From positions 1 to 6,790 of the forward strand of contig JAAXUM010000093.1 of assembly GCA_013336025.1 (NCBI GenBank): 6,790 nucleotides of DNA, given 5' to 3'. Shown here in pieces: positions 1-5,382 of the stretch. The notes below the pieces were generated by a model. It saw nothing but the letters and a program-made list of their open reading frames with translations. It searched no databases and had not been told where the DNA came from. Each line of letters begins with the position of its first letter. Position 1 is the first letter of the stretch. Position numbers and translations under genes: made by a program. The stretch is from Chlorobiaceae bacterium (GTDB taxonomy: Bacteria; Bacteroidota; Chlorobiia; Chlorobiales; Chlorobiaceae).

Positions 1-253
1 AACCTGTAACGCCTACAAGAACTCCCTTTCTTTTTTTCTTCACCCCCTGCAAGTGCTGAAGATAGTGCTCTATGCGTTCGACAGCGTTCTGGCGAACAGC
101 ACAGGTATTGAGAAGAACAATATCCGCTTCATCCTCATGATCAACCGGACGGAACCCTTCACGCTGCAAGATCGATGTCATAATGCCGCTGTCGGCCTGA
201 TTCATCTGGCAGCCGAAAGTATGAATGAAAAATTTTTTACCGTCCTGGTTCAT
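1..253 (-). CDS. miaB: MiaB, tRNA-2-methylthio-N6-dimethylallyladenosine synthase (N-terminal part only)
   Basis: MiaB is a radical-SAM methylthiotransferase that adds a methylthio group to i6A at position 37 of tRNAs reading UNN codons. Only the first 84 codons are in the window, and the gene runs off the left edge. The visible part is the start of the UPF0004/MTTase N-terminal domain: TFGCQMN at residues 12-18, then D21-S22, and NTCAVR at 49-54. C15 and C51 are the first two of the three conserved cysteines that hold the auxiliary [4Fe-4S] cluster. The third is expected just after the last visible residues (VGVTG). The ATG at 251-253 is chosen because an in-frame TAA lies three codons upstream and because family members start close before this motif. 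The Shine-Dalgarno sequence is weak. The gene follows nifU by 98 bp on the same strand, with a hairpin and T-run between them. The CAVR motif favours MiaB over the related RimO and MtaB. Confidence 0.93.
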   Translation of the reverse strand, partial: MNQDGKKFFIHTFGCQMNQADSGIMTSILQREGFRPVDHEDEADIVLLNTCAVRQNAVERIEHYLQHLQGVKKKRKGVLVGVTG

Positions 254-274
254 GCCTGATTATCCCACGCTGTC

Positions 275-306
275 AAAAAGCCCCAGGGGCTGAAGAGCAA
301 CCCCTG
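275..306 (-). terminator. Hairpin plus T-tract between nifU and miaB, with an alternative overlapping hairpin
   Basis: Reading the minus strand, AGCCCC-T-GGGGCT (291 down to 279) is a perfect dyad. It folds as a 5-bp GC-rich stem with a 3-nt loop and runs directly into five T residues (279 down to 275), which is the form of a small rho-independent terminator. An upstream segment, CAGGGGTTG (306-298), can instead pair with CAGCCCCTG (292-284) over 9 bp with one G-U pair and a 5-nt loop. That pairing would take the left arm of the terminator. The T-tract ends about 21 nt before the miaB ATG, so the element would end nifU transcripts or modulate read-through into miaB. The short stem makes its strength uncertain. 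Confidence 0.5.
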
Positions 307-351
307 CCTCGTTCCGTTAACGGTTCCATTGGTTCCGCAAAATATACGTAC

Positions 352-963
352 TTATGCGCCGAAATGAATATGCTTGAATTTTTCAAGCAATGATTCAGCT
401 TCATCCTTGCACTGACCGCATACTGTTCCAAGTTTAGTGCGCTCCTGCAACTCGAAATACGTGCGCGCCCCTTCAAGAACAGCGTCCTCAATATCATGGT
501 CACTGATGCTCATGCACTGGCAGACAATTTTCACCTGCGACTGCTTAACCTTGTCCAGCATGCCATTGCGGGTATAAAAGTCATTGATGGCTGCCCGCAG
601 CGCCTTGTCGCCAAGCACTGAACAGTGAATCTTGTGATCAGGCAGACCACCAAGTTCCATGGCTACCTCTTTGGGAGAGATGTTGAAGGCATCGTCAAGC
701 GTTCGGCCTTTGACCATTTCGGACAGAATCGAAGTGCTTGCAATAGCGCTTGCACAGCCGTAGGTCTTCCACTGGCAATCCGTAATAACCTCTTTTTCCT
801 TGTCAACCTTTATGACAACCATCATCTGGTCACCGCACTGCAAATTTCCCTCCATTCCAACACCGTCAAATTCGTCGGTATTCTCACCCTGTAAAATATT
901 TTTCGGGCTCATGAAGTGTTCCTTCAGTTTTTCGGTATATGCCCATTCACCTGCTTGTAGCAT
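352..963 (-). CDS. nifU: NifU, two-domain Fe-S cluster assembly scaffold
   Basis: This 203-residue protein builds Fe-S clusters from iron and the sulfur delivered by NifS. Residues 8-135 are an IscU-like scaffold with its three cluster-ligand cysteines at C43 (GNLQCGD), C70 (YGCASA) and C114 (HKIHCSVL), plus the conserved D45. Residues 145-195 are a BFD-like [2Fe-2S] domain with the C-x-C (C148, C150) and C-x2-C (C182, C185) pattern of the central, permanent cluster in classical NifU. The protein ends there: the C-terminal Nfu domain of Azotobacter-type NifU (about 310 residues) is missing, and nothing suggests a frameshift. The ATG at 961-963 follows a strong Shine-Dalgarno sequence, GGAGGA, five bases upstream. 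The start overlaps the end of nifS by 17 bp, so the two are almost certainly co-transcribed and perhaps translationally coupled. No nitrogenase structural genes are in view, so a nif-specific or a general Fe-S role cannot be told from this window. Confidence 0.95.
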   Translation of the reverse strand: MLQAGEWAYTEKLKEHFMSPKNILQGENTDEFDGVGMEGNLQCGDQMMVVIKVDKEKEVITDCQWKTYGCASAIASTSILSEMVKGRTLDDAFNISPKEVAMELGGLPDHKIHCSVLGDKALRAAINDFYTRNGMLDKVKQSQVKIVCQCMSISDHDIEDAVLEGARTYFELQERTKLGTVCGQCKDEAESLLEKFKHIHFGA

Positions 964-2143
964 GGAGTCCTCCTTTTATGTATGCCGTAGACATGTTTCT
1001 GATTCTTTCAATAGTTCGTGGTAAAACATCAAGCACATAGTCAACCTCTTCCATCGAGCTCTCTCTTCCGAGGCTCAGCCGGATGGAGCCGTGCGCTCTT
1101 TCCGCATCAACACCGGTTGCAAGCAGCACATGCGAGGGATCAAGAGAACCTGATGCACAGGCTGATCCGGTTGACACCGCTATTCCTTCAAGATCAAGAT
1201 AGAGAAGAATGGCTTCACCCTCAGCTCCGGGAAAAGAGACGTTAAGCGTACCGGCAAGTGAATCCGTTGGATGACCATTGAAATAAATATCATCAATACG
1301 CTCCTCTATACCCTTTCGCAGAGCCTGTTTAAGAACAAGCAGCCTCTGGTGCTCATCGTCCATTTCAAGCACTCGCATATCAACAGCCCTGGCAAGACCC
1401 ATAATGCCAAGCGTGTTCTCGGTGCCTGCACGCCGGCCCTTCTCCTGATGACCCCCTCTGATAAACGGGCAGTATGGGATGCCGTTTTTCACAAAAAGAG
1501 CACCAACTCCTTTCGGTCCATATATTTTATGCCCTGAAATTGTAAGGAAATCAACACCAAGCTTACTGACATCAACCGGAACTTTGCCAACCGCCTGAAC
1601 GGCATCAGTATGCATATACGCACCACGCTCATGCACCATTTCGGTGATGGCTGCAATATCCTGCATGGTACCGATCTCATTATTTGCCATCATGACTGAA
1701 ACCAGACCGACACTGTCGTCAAGCATCGAGTCAAGCTGATCGAGATAAATTTTACCGTACTGGTCAACATCGAGATATTTCACCTTCACCCCTCGATGCG
1801 CAAGACAATCGGATGTCTCAAGCACACAGGGGTGCTCGATTTTTGTCGTAATAATGGTATTGCGCATTTTCAGACCGGGAATACACTGCCCGGATGAGCA
1901 GACAAAAAGCGAAAGCACGGTGTTGTTTGCCTCTGAACCGCTTCCGACAAAAACGATCTCGTTTTCATGCGCTCCGATAAACCGGGCAACACGGCTTCGC
2001 GCGTCCTCTACATTCGCCCTTGCTTCCCGGCCATAGGAGTGCATGCTCGATGGATTACCAAACATTTCCATTGCAGCCGTCAGCTCTTTTTTCACTTCCG
2101 GATGAAGCGGCGTTGTGGCATTGTTATCAAAATAAACCTTCAT
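947..2143 (-). CDS. nifS: NifS/IscS-type cysteine desulfurase
   Basis: This PLP enzyme converts cysteine to alanine and leaves a persulfide that supplies sulfur for Fe-S clusters. At 398 residues it has normal family length. The N-terminus has the YFDNNATTPLHPEV signature. The PLP Schiff-base lysine is K206 in SGHKIYGPKG, with H104, D180, Q183 and H205 as cofactor contacts. The catalytic cysteine is C329 in STGSACASGSLDPSHVL, on a short loop as in group I (NifS/IscS) desulfurases and unlike SufS. The RGGHQEKGRRAGTEN segment (229-243) is also typical. The ATG at 2141-2143 begins directly at the conserved N-terminus, behind a weak AGAGAG Shine-Dalgarno sequence. The gene lies 65 bp downstream of cysK, which makes its substrate, and overlaps nifU, its scaffold partner. 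The NifU neighbour favours the name nifS over iscS. No IscR, HscA/B or ferredoxin gene is present. Confidence 0.95.
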   Translation of the reverse strand: MKVYFDNNATTPLHPEVKKELTAAMEMFGNPSSMHSYGREARANVEDARSRVARFIGAHENEIVFVGSGSEANNTVLSLFVCSSGQCIPGLKMRNTIITTKIEHPCVLETSDCLAHRGVKVKYLDVDQYGKIYLDQLDSMLDDSVGLVSVMMANNEIGTMQDIAAITEMVHERGAYMHTDAVQAVGKVPVDVSKLGVDFLTISGHKIYGPKGVGALFVKNGIPYCPFIRGGHQEKGRRAGTENTLGIMGLARAVDMRVLEMDDEHQRLLVLKQALRKGIEERIDDIYFNGHPTDSLAGTLNVSFPGAEGEAILLYLDLEGIAVSTGSACASGSLDPSHVLLATGVDAERAHGSIRLSLGRESSMEEVDYVLDVLPRTIERIRNMSTAYIKGGLHATSR

Positions 2144-2208
2144 GGCGCTTAACTCTCTTTGAAAAGATTCTTGAATGCGGCCTAAACCGTTTTCTGTTCT
2201 GCAAGATA

Positions 2209-3141
2209 CTATACTTGCGGCTCTTCGAATAACCAGGTGGAAACATAACGTTCTCCGCTGTCCGGTAAAAGCACAACAATGGTTTTTCCTTCCATTTCAG
2301 GTTTTTTTCCTGCCTGAAGGGCAGCAAAAAGAGCTGCTCCTGATGATATTCCGCACAGAATGCCTTCGGAAGAGGCAAGAAGACGAGCTGTGCGTCCAGC
2401 ATCCTCGTTACTGACGGTAATAATCTCATCAATCACATCGCGATTGAGAATGGCGGGAACAAAACCAGCACCGATTCCCTGAATTTTATGCGGACCTGGC
2501 TGACCACCCGAAAGCACCGGCGAATCAGCCGGCTCCACAGCAATAACCCTGATGTCAGGCCGGTGCTGCTTGAGCACTTCGCCCACGCCGGTTATCGTCC
2601 CACCAGTACCGACGCCTGCAATAAAAACGTCAACCTTTCCATCGGTATCATTCCAGATTTCGATTGCCGTGGTGGAGCGATGAACTGCCGGATTGGCCGG
2701 GTTCTGAAACTGCTGCAGAATAAGACTGTCGGGAACAGAAGCCGCAAGACGTTCAGCCTCTGCTATGGCAAGCTTCATCCCGCCGGATCCTTCGGTAAGC
2801 ACAAGTTTGGCTCCGAGCATCTGCATCAGCCGACGACGCTCAATGCTCATGGTATCGGGCATAACGAGCATAAGCGCATACCCTTTTGCCGCGCAGGCAA
2901 AGGCAAGCGCAATGCCGGTATTGCCGCTTGTGGGCTCGATGATTGTCGTATTTTTTGTAATTCTGCCGGCTTTTTCAGCATCCTCAATCATGGCTATACC
3001 GATCCTGTCCTTGACACTTGAAAGAGGATTGAAGGATTCAAGTTTCAGCAGAATCTCTGCCCCGTTCGGTTCTTTGAGTCTCTGCAACCGCACAAGCGGC
3101 GTATTTCCAACCGTTTTGGTTATAGAATCAAAAATTTTCAT
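2209..3141 (-). CDS. cysK: Cysteine synthase A (O-acetylserine sulfhydrylase)
   Basis: CysK is a cytosolic PLP enzyme that joins sulfide to O-acetylserine to give L-cysteine. The 310-residue length is typical. The start motif [10 protein letters not shown] (10-19) leads to the PLP lysine K44 in [11 protein letters not shown]. The substrate loop PTSGNTG is at 70-76, the phosphate-binding GTGGT at 178-182, and [12 protein letters not shown] at 218-229. S266 in GISSG contacts the pyridine nitrogen, and the C-terminal [11 protein letters not shown] matches CysK. The features favour CysK/CysM over cystathionine beta-synthase, since there is no CBS domain. HKIQGIG favours CysK over CysM. The ATG at 3139-3141 has AGGGG a few bases upstream. 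The 82-bp gap before it is AT-rich and has only weak promoter-like hexamers (GAACAA/ATAATG on the plus strand at 3202-3207 and 3179-3184, 17 bp apart), so a start of the cysK-nifS-nifU unit here is possible but unproven. It feeds cysteine to NifS, the next gene. Confidence 0.95.
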   Translation of the reverse strand: MKIFDSITKTVGNTPLVRLQRLKEPNGAEILLKLESFNPLSSVKDRIGIAMIEDAEKAGRITKNTTIIEPTSGNTGIALAFACAAKGYALMLVMPDTMSIERRRLMQMLGAKLVLTEGSGGMKLAIAEAERLAASVPDSLILQQFQNPANPAVHRSTTAIEIWNDTDGKVDVFIAGVGTGGTITGVGEVLKQHRPDIRVIAVEPADSPVLSGGQPGPHKIQGIGAGFVPAILNRDVIDEIITVSNEDAGRTARLLASSEGILCGISSGAALFAALQAGKKPEMEGKTIVVLLPDSGERYVSTWLFEEPQV

Positions 3142-3223
3142 GCTGCCCCTGTCTGAATTTTCCGGTTATTTAAAACAAATAATGCAAATAAACTTTTTTT
3201 CGAACAACACATCACGGCCTCTA

Positions 3224-3928
3224 TCAGCCGGTTCCATACACAGGAATTGATGCACCGTTGATAGCCCTTGACGCATCTGAGGCAAGAAAAAGAAAAACAT
3301 CCGCAAGAGCTTCAGGGGCCACCCATGTACTGAAATCAGCCCGGGGCATAGATAACCTGTTCATGGGTGTATCAAGAATGCCCGGCAACACACAGTTCAC
3401 GTTGATGCCCTCCCGTTTGTTCTCTTCTGCAAGCGTTTCGGTAAGACGTATCACTGCCGATTTCGATGCAACATAAGCGGCCATTCCCGCCTTGCCTGCC
3501 AATGCTGCCCGTGCCGCAGTATTGATGATCCATCCTCTTCCGCGAGCCCTCATTCCGGGAATAACGACTCGTGCAGTATTGAATACTGTTCCGGCATTGA
3601 GGTTAAACATGAACTCCCAGCTTTCGCGAGACGTTTCATGAACAGGTACTCCCATAACAATTCCACCGGCAATATTTACAAGAACATCGATCCGGCCATA
3701 GTGCTCCATTATCTTATCAATAACAGCCTGGGCATCAACCGAACTGACAAGATCACCGGTAACACAGAATAGCCGTTCAGGGCTCCGCACCTCTTCAGCA
3801 GCATCGACAGGCTTAAGATCCACAAGTGCAAGAGCCGCTCCGGCATCATAAAACGCATCGGCAGCAACGCGGCCAAGATTTCCCGACGCGCCGGTGATAA
3901 CGACTACCCTGTTACTGAATGCTTCCAT
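3224..3928 (-). CDS. Short-chain dehydrogenase/reductase (SDR), substrate unknown, catalytic Ser replaced by Ala
   Basis: This is a 234-residue classical-type SDR. The Rossmann dinucleotide motif TGASGNLG is at 12-19, and the acidic D37 at the end of beta-2 suggests NAD rather than NADP. Further motifs are the D59-L60 adenine contact, VNIAGG at 84-89 (the NNAG position), N109 in the helix-4 active-site region, and YVASK with Y152 and K156. The catalytic serine normally lies 13 residues before the tyrosine, and here that position is A139 (INTAARAAL). T137, two residues earlier, is the nearest hydroxyl. The PG motif (P182-G183) is intact. The ATG at 3926-3928 is preferred: the reading frame stays open upstream to a TTG at 3997, but those extra 23 residues do not look like SDR sequence. 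No Shine-Dalgarno sequence precedes the ATG. The gene lies 166 bp after the RodZ-type gene and 82 bp before cysK. The sequence does not show the substrate. Confidence 0.88.
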   Translation of the reverse strand: MEAFSNRVVVITGASGNLGRVAADAFYDAGAALALVDLKPVDAAEEVRSPERLFCVTGDLVSSVDAQAVIDKIMEHYGRIDVLVNIAGGIVMGVPVHETSRESWEFMFNLNAGTVFNTARVVIPGMRARGRGWIINTAARAALAGKAGMAAYVASKSAVIRLTETLAEENKREGINVNCVLPGILDTPMNRLSMPRADFSTWVAPEALADVFLFLASDASRAINGASIPVYGTG

Positions 3929-3934
3929 TATTGT

Positions 3935-3963
3935 TTTATACTTTATTGCCCAACGCAAAACAA
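3935..3963 (-). promoter_or_regulatory. Possible promoter of the SDR gene giving a leaderless transcript
   Basis: On the minus strand a TATAAA (3940-3935) lies six bases before the SDR ATG. A poor -35 match, TTGTTT (about 3963-3958), sits 17 bp further upstream. Transcription from such a -10 would start at or next to the A of the ATG, which would agree with the absence of a Shine-Dalgarno sequence. The -35 match is weak and AT-rich sequence gives such hits by chance, so this is tentative. Confidence 0.22.
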
Positions 3964-4049
3964 ACCTTACTGGAACGATGCATAAGGAAATGATCAAACA
4001 GAACTATTAATTCCCTTAATGCGGACTTTTTTTGTCCTGTTTTATTGGC

Positions 4050-4063
4050 CAGGTTATAACCTG
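4050..4063. repeat. Perfect 14-bp palindrome CAGGTTATAACCTG
   Basis: CAGGTTATAACCTG is identical to its own reverse complement. It lies between the stop of the RodZ-type gene (4095) and the start of the SDR gene (3928). Two copies of ATTGGC (4044-4049 and 4073-4078) flank it in direct orientation. No T-tract follows on either strand, so it is not an ordinary intrinsic terminator. An operator for a dimeric regulator of the downstream SDR gene is one possibility, but no regulator can be named. Confidence 0.45.
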
Positions 4064-4094
4064 ATCACCCTGATTGGCAGAGCAAACTTGAAGC

Positions 4095-4988
4095 CTATTC
4101 AAAAACAAGCGTGCGCTCGGTAAATGGAGGGATTTTTTTGCCGTTCAGTATAAGCTCGACATTACCAGGACGTCCAATGCTGACCCATAATTTTTTTTCT
4201 CCCTCATAGCGAAGCACCGTTCCGGAGGGAAACCGCCCGCCGGGATAGACTTTGGCGCTGTCATCAGCAATAACCTTGACCCAGGAGGTATCGGCAATAA
4301 TACGTACAACAAGACGCTGACGAGAGTGTGAAACAGGATGTGAAGTGACGGAATCAGCTGGCATTGCCGCTTTTGGCGAAGTGACCACAGGTGCCGGAGG
4401 AGGAACATCTGCTATGGGCTCACTCGGGATATCTGACGAACCGGAGAGCGTATCAACTGCTGCACCGTCGGAAGAGGGAGGCAACATTACCGGCGTCTGC
4501 GCCGTGGGCTCGATAATCGGAGGTGGTGCAGACGGGGGCTTACGGATAAAAAAGAGAAAGAGCAGAATAGAGAGCGCGACAATCAGAACCACAATGCTGC
4601 GAGAACCCACGAGTCCCCCAAGCCACGAAAGAAAGGAGAACTCATCCGCTGACACTTTTTTCTGCATTTCCTGAACACGCACATTTTCACCACCGCTGCT
4701 GATATTCTCACTACTACCAATAAGCGGCATCTGCAGCTCCTTGCGACACTGTTCAAGAAGTGTGTCATCACCAACACCCAACTCCCGGGCATATGACTTG
4801 AGCGTTGCAAATACATAGATTTTCGGAAGAAATGCAAAATCACCCTCTTCGATCTTTTCAAGATGACTTTTATTTATCCCGGCAGATCGACTGATCTCTT
4901 CAAATGAGAGATTTTTTTTAATACGGGCATTTTTCAATTCACCGGCAATGTGTTCCAGTGAAGAACGATACGATGTCTCTTCGTGCAT
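4095..4988 (-). CDS. RodZ-type membrane-anchored helix-turn-helix protein (DUF4115)
   Basis: This 297-residue protein has the RodZ architecture. An N-terminal Xre/Cro-like helix-turn-helix (HTH_25 type) spans about 13-70, with LSFEEISRSAGINKSHLEKI at 27-46, then GDFAFLP at 49-55 and the LKSYARELG helix at 63-71. A single transmembrane helix is at about 131-148, followed by R149-K150. A proline-rich linker (about 150-215) leads to a C-terminal beta domain at 226-297 (DUF4115). In E. coli, RodZ uses the HTH domain to bind MreB rather than DNA and helps set rod shape; the same role is inferred here. It could instead be a DNA-binding regulator. By the RodZ model, the N-terminus is cytoplasmic and the C-terminus periplasmic. 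The ATG at 4986-4988 is the only good start, since a stop lies shortly upstream. It has no clear Shine-Dalgarno sequence. It is divergent from ndk and first in the minus-strand gene row. Confidence 0.85.
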   Translation of the reverse strand: MHEETSYRSSLEHIAGELKNARIKKNLSFEEISRSAGINKSHLEKIEEGDFAFLPKIYVFATLKSYARELGVGDDTLLEQCRKELQMPLIGSSENISSGGENVRVQEMQKKVSADEFSFLSWLGGLVGSRSIVVLIVALSILLFLFFIRKPPSAPPPIIEPTAQTPVMLPPSSDGAAVDTLSGSSDIPSEPIADVPPPAPVVTSPKAAMPADSVTSHPVSHSRQRLVVRIIADTSWVKVIADDSAKVYPGGRFPSGTVLRYEGEKKLWVSIGRPGNVELILNGKKIPPFTERTLVFE

Positions 4989-5033
4989 GGATGCGGCTTG
5001 AATTGCTGTGAGATAAAATCAGTCCTTTAAACT

Positions 5034-5041
5034 CGAATATA
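5034..5041 (-). promoter_or_regulatory. Candidate -10 element for the RodZ-type gene
   Basis: TATATTCG on the minus strand (5041-5034) contains a TATATT -10-like hexamer about 46 bp before the ATG. Its TA-N2-TTCG form resembles the element found at about the same distance before ndk. It also resembles the TA-N2-TTTG element known from Bacteroidetes promoters, with one mismatch. No convincing -35 or -33 box is visible upstream. Confidence 0.28.
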
Positions 5042-5134
5042 TTGGAGATATAATAATAATCCTATATATCAGAAACAGTTACAGCTATCATGTCACATAA
5101 ACGTAACAAGTATTAAAAAACGCCGGTTATTGAA

Positions 5135-5149
5135 ATGATTAACAATCAT
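5135..5149. repeat. Short inverted repeat ATGATT-AAC-AATCAT
   Basis: Two 6-bp arms (5135-5140 and 5144-5149) form a perfect dyad around AAC in the AT-rich part of the divergent intergenic region. No T-tract follows directly, so a protein binding site is more likely than a terminator. In such AT-rich sequence a dyad of this size can also arise by chance. Confidence 0.3.
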
Positions 5150-5175
5150 AAAAGGTACCAAAAAAAGGCATATAA

Positions 5176-5289
5176 ATGCTTCAAAATACCTCCGGAATTG
5201 CCCTTATCCGAGTTTCTTTTATAGTATCAATAAGCTTGCTCCTCATCAACCGGGTATTCCGGAGAAAGTGTGCGGGGGGATTGAAGTGA
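5176..5289 (+). CDS. Possible 37-residue single-pass membrane peptide
   Basis: The frame opens at ATG 5176-5178 and ends at TGA 5287-5289. Residues 8-24 (IALIRVSFIVSISLLLI) are strongly hydrophobic, interrupted by one arginine, and are followed by a basic patch (R26, R29, R30, K31). This is the pattern of a small membrane protein with a cytoplasmic positive end. An AAGG sequence seven bases upstream could serve as a ribosome binding site. I do not recognise the product. The next tiny frame overlaps its stop by GTGA. Chance is a real alternative at this length, and a hydrophobic run can arise from T-rich sequence. Confidence 0.28.
   Translation: MLQNTSGIALIRVSFIVSISLLLINRVFRRKCAGGLK
5190..5264. 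repeat. 9-bp inverted repeat pair CTCCGGAAT / ATTCCGGAG
   Basis: CTCCGGAAT at 5190-5198 and ATTCCGGAG at 5256-5264 are perfect reverse complements. They are separated by 57 bp and could close a long stem. After a small internal loop, CCC (5201-5203) could add three pairs with GGG (5252-5254). The pair lies within the 37-residue ORF. It could be a structured leader segment or a mark of an old insertion, but no transposon sequence lies between the arms. Confidence 0.3.
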
Positions 5290-5360
5290 AGCAGATCAGC
5301 AGCTTGTTTGATTGTGTGGTAAAGACAACCGTTATCAGTCAGGATGAACAGGCTGAATAA
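5286..5360 (+). CDS. Possible 24-residue peptide ORF overlapping the preceding frame
   Basis: This frame starts at GTG 5286-5288, shares the four bases GTGA with the stop of the 37-residue ORF, and ends at TAA 5358-5360. A G-run ending in A (GGGGGGA) lies five bases before the GTG and is a good Shine-Dalgarno-like sequence. The peptide begins VKQISSLFDC and is otherwise acidic at its end (QDEQAE). It matches nothing I know. The overlap and ribosome binding site are the only support. It could also be the displaced end of one degraded gene split from the preceding frame. Confidence 0.18.
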   Translation: MKQISSLFDCVVKTTVISQDEQAE

Positions 5361-5382
5361 ACTTTTACCCGGAGGGTGAACC

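Noticed and set aside
53..259. Plus-strand frame of 68 codons at the left edge
   Set aside because: It is antisense to the clear MiaB N-terminus on the minus strand.
2201..2218. GCAAG/CTTGC hairpin over the cysK stop codon as a terminator
   Set aside because: It has only five base pairs with an 8-nt loop and no T-tract on the minus strand, so cysK-nifS read-through is likely.
2488..3250. Long plus-strand frames (2488-3021, 177 codons; 2765-3250, 161 codons)
   Set aside because: They lie opposite cysK, whose motifs are complete. The translated products show no family features, and they are antisense shadows.
3929..3997. Upstream TTG start for the SDR gene at 3997
   Set aside because: It would add 23 residues that do not resemble an SDR N-terminus. 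The ATG at 3928 places the Rossmann motif at the usual distance from the start.
4023..4037. GGAC-T7-GTCC hairpin between the RodZ-type and SDR genes as a terminator
   Set aside because: It has only four base pairs, and the T-run forms the loop rather than following the stem.
4345..4674. Plus-strand frame of 109 codons rich in Gly, Ser and Ala
   Set aside because: It is antisense to the proline-rich linker and membrane helix of the RodZ-type gene, and its low-complexity content reflects that linker.
5128..5152. Possible Fur-like box around the ATGATT-AAC-AATCAT dyad
   Set aside because: Arm spacing does not fit the 7-1-7 Fur consensus, and neither flanking gene is an expected iron-regulated target.
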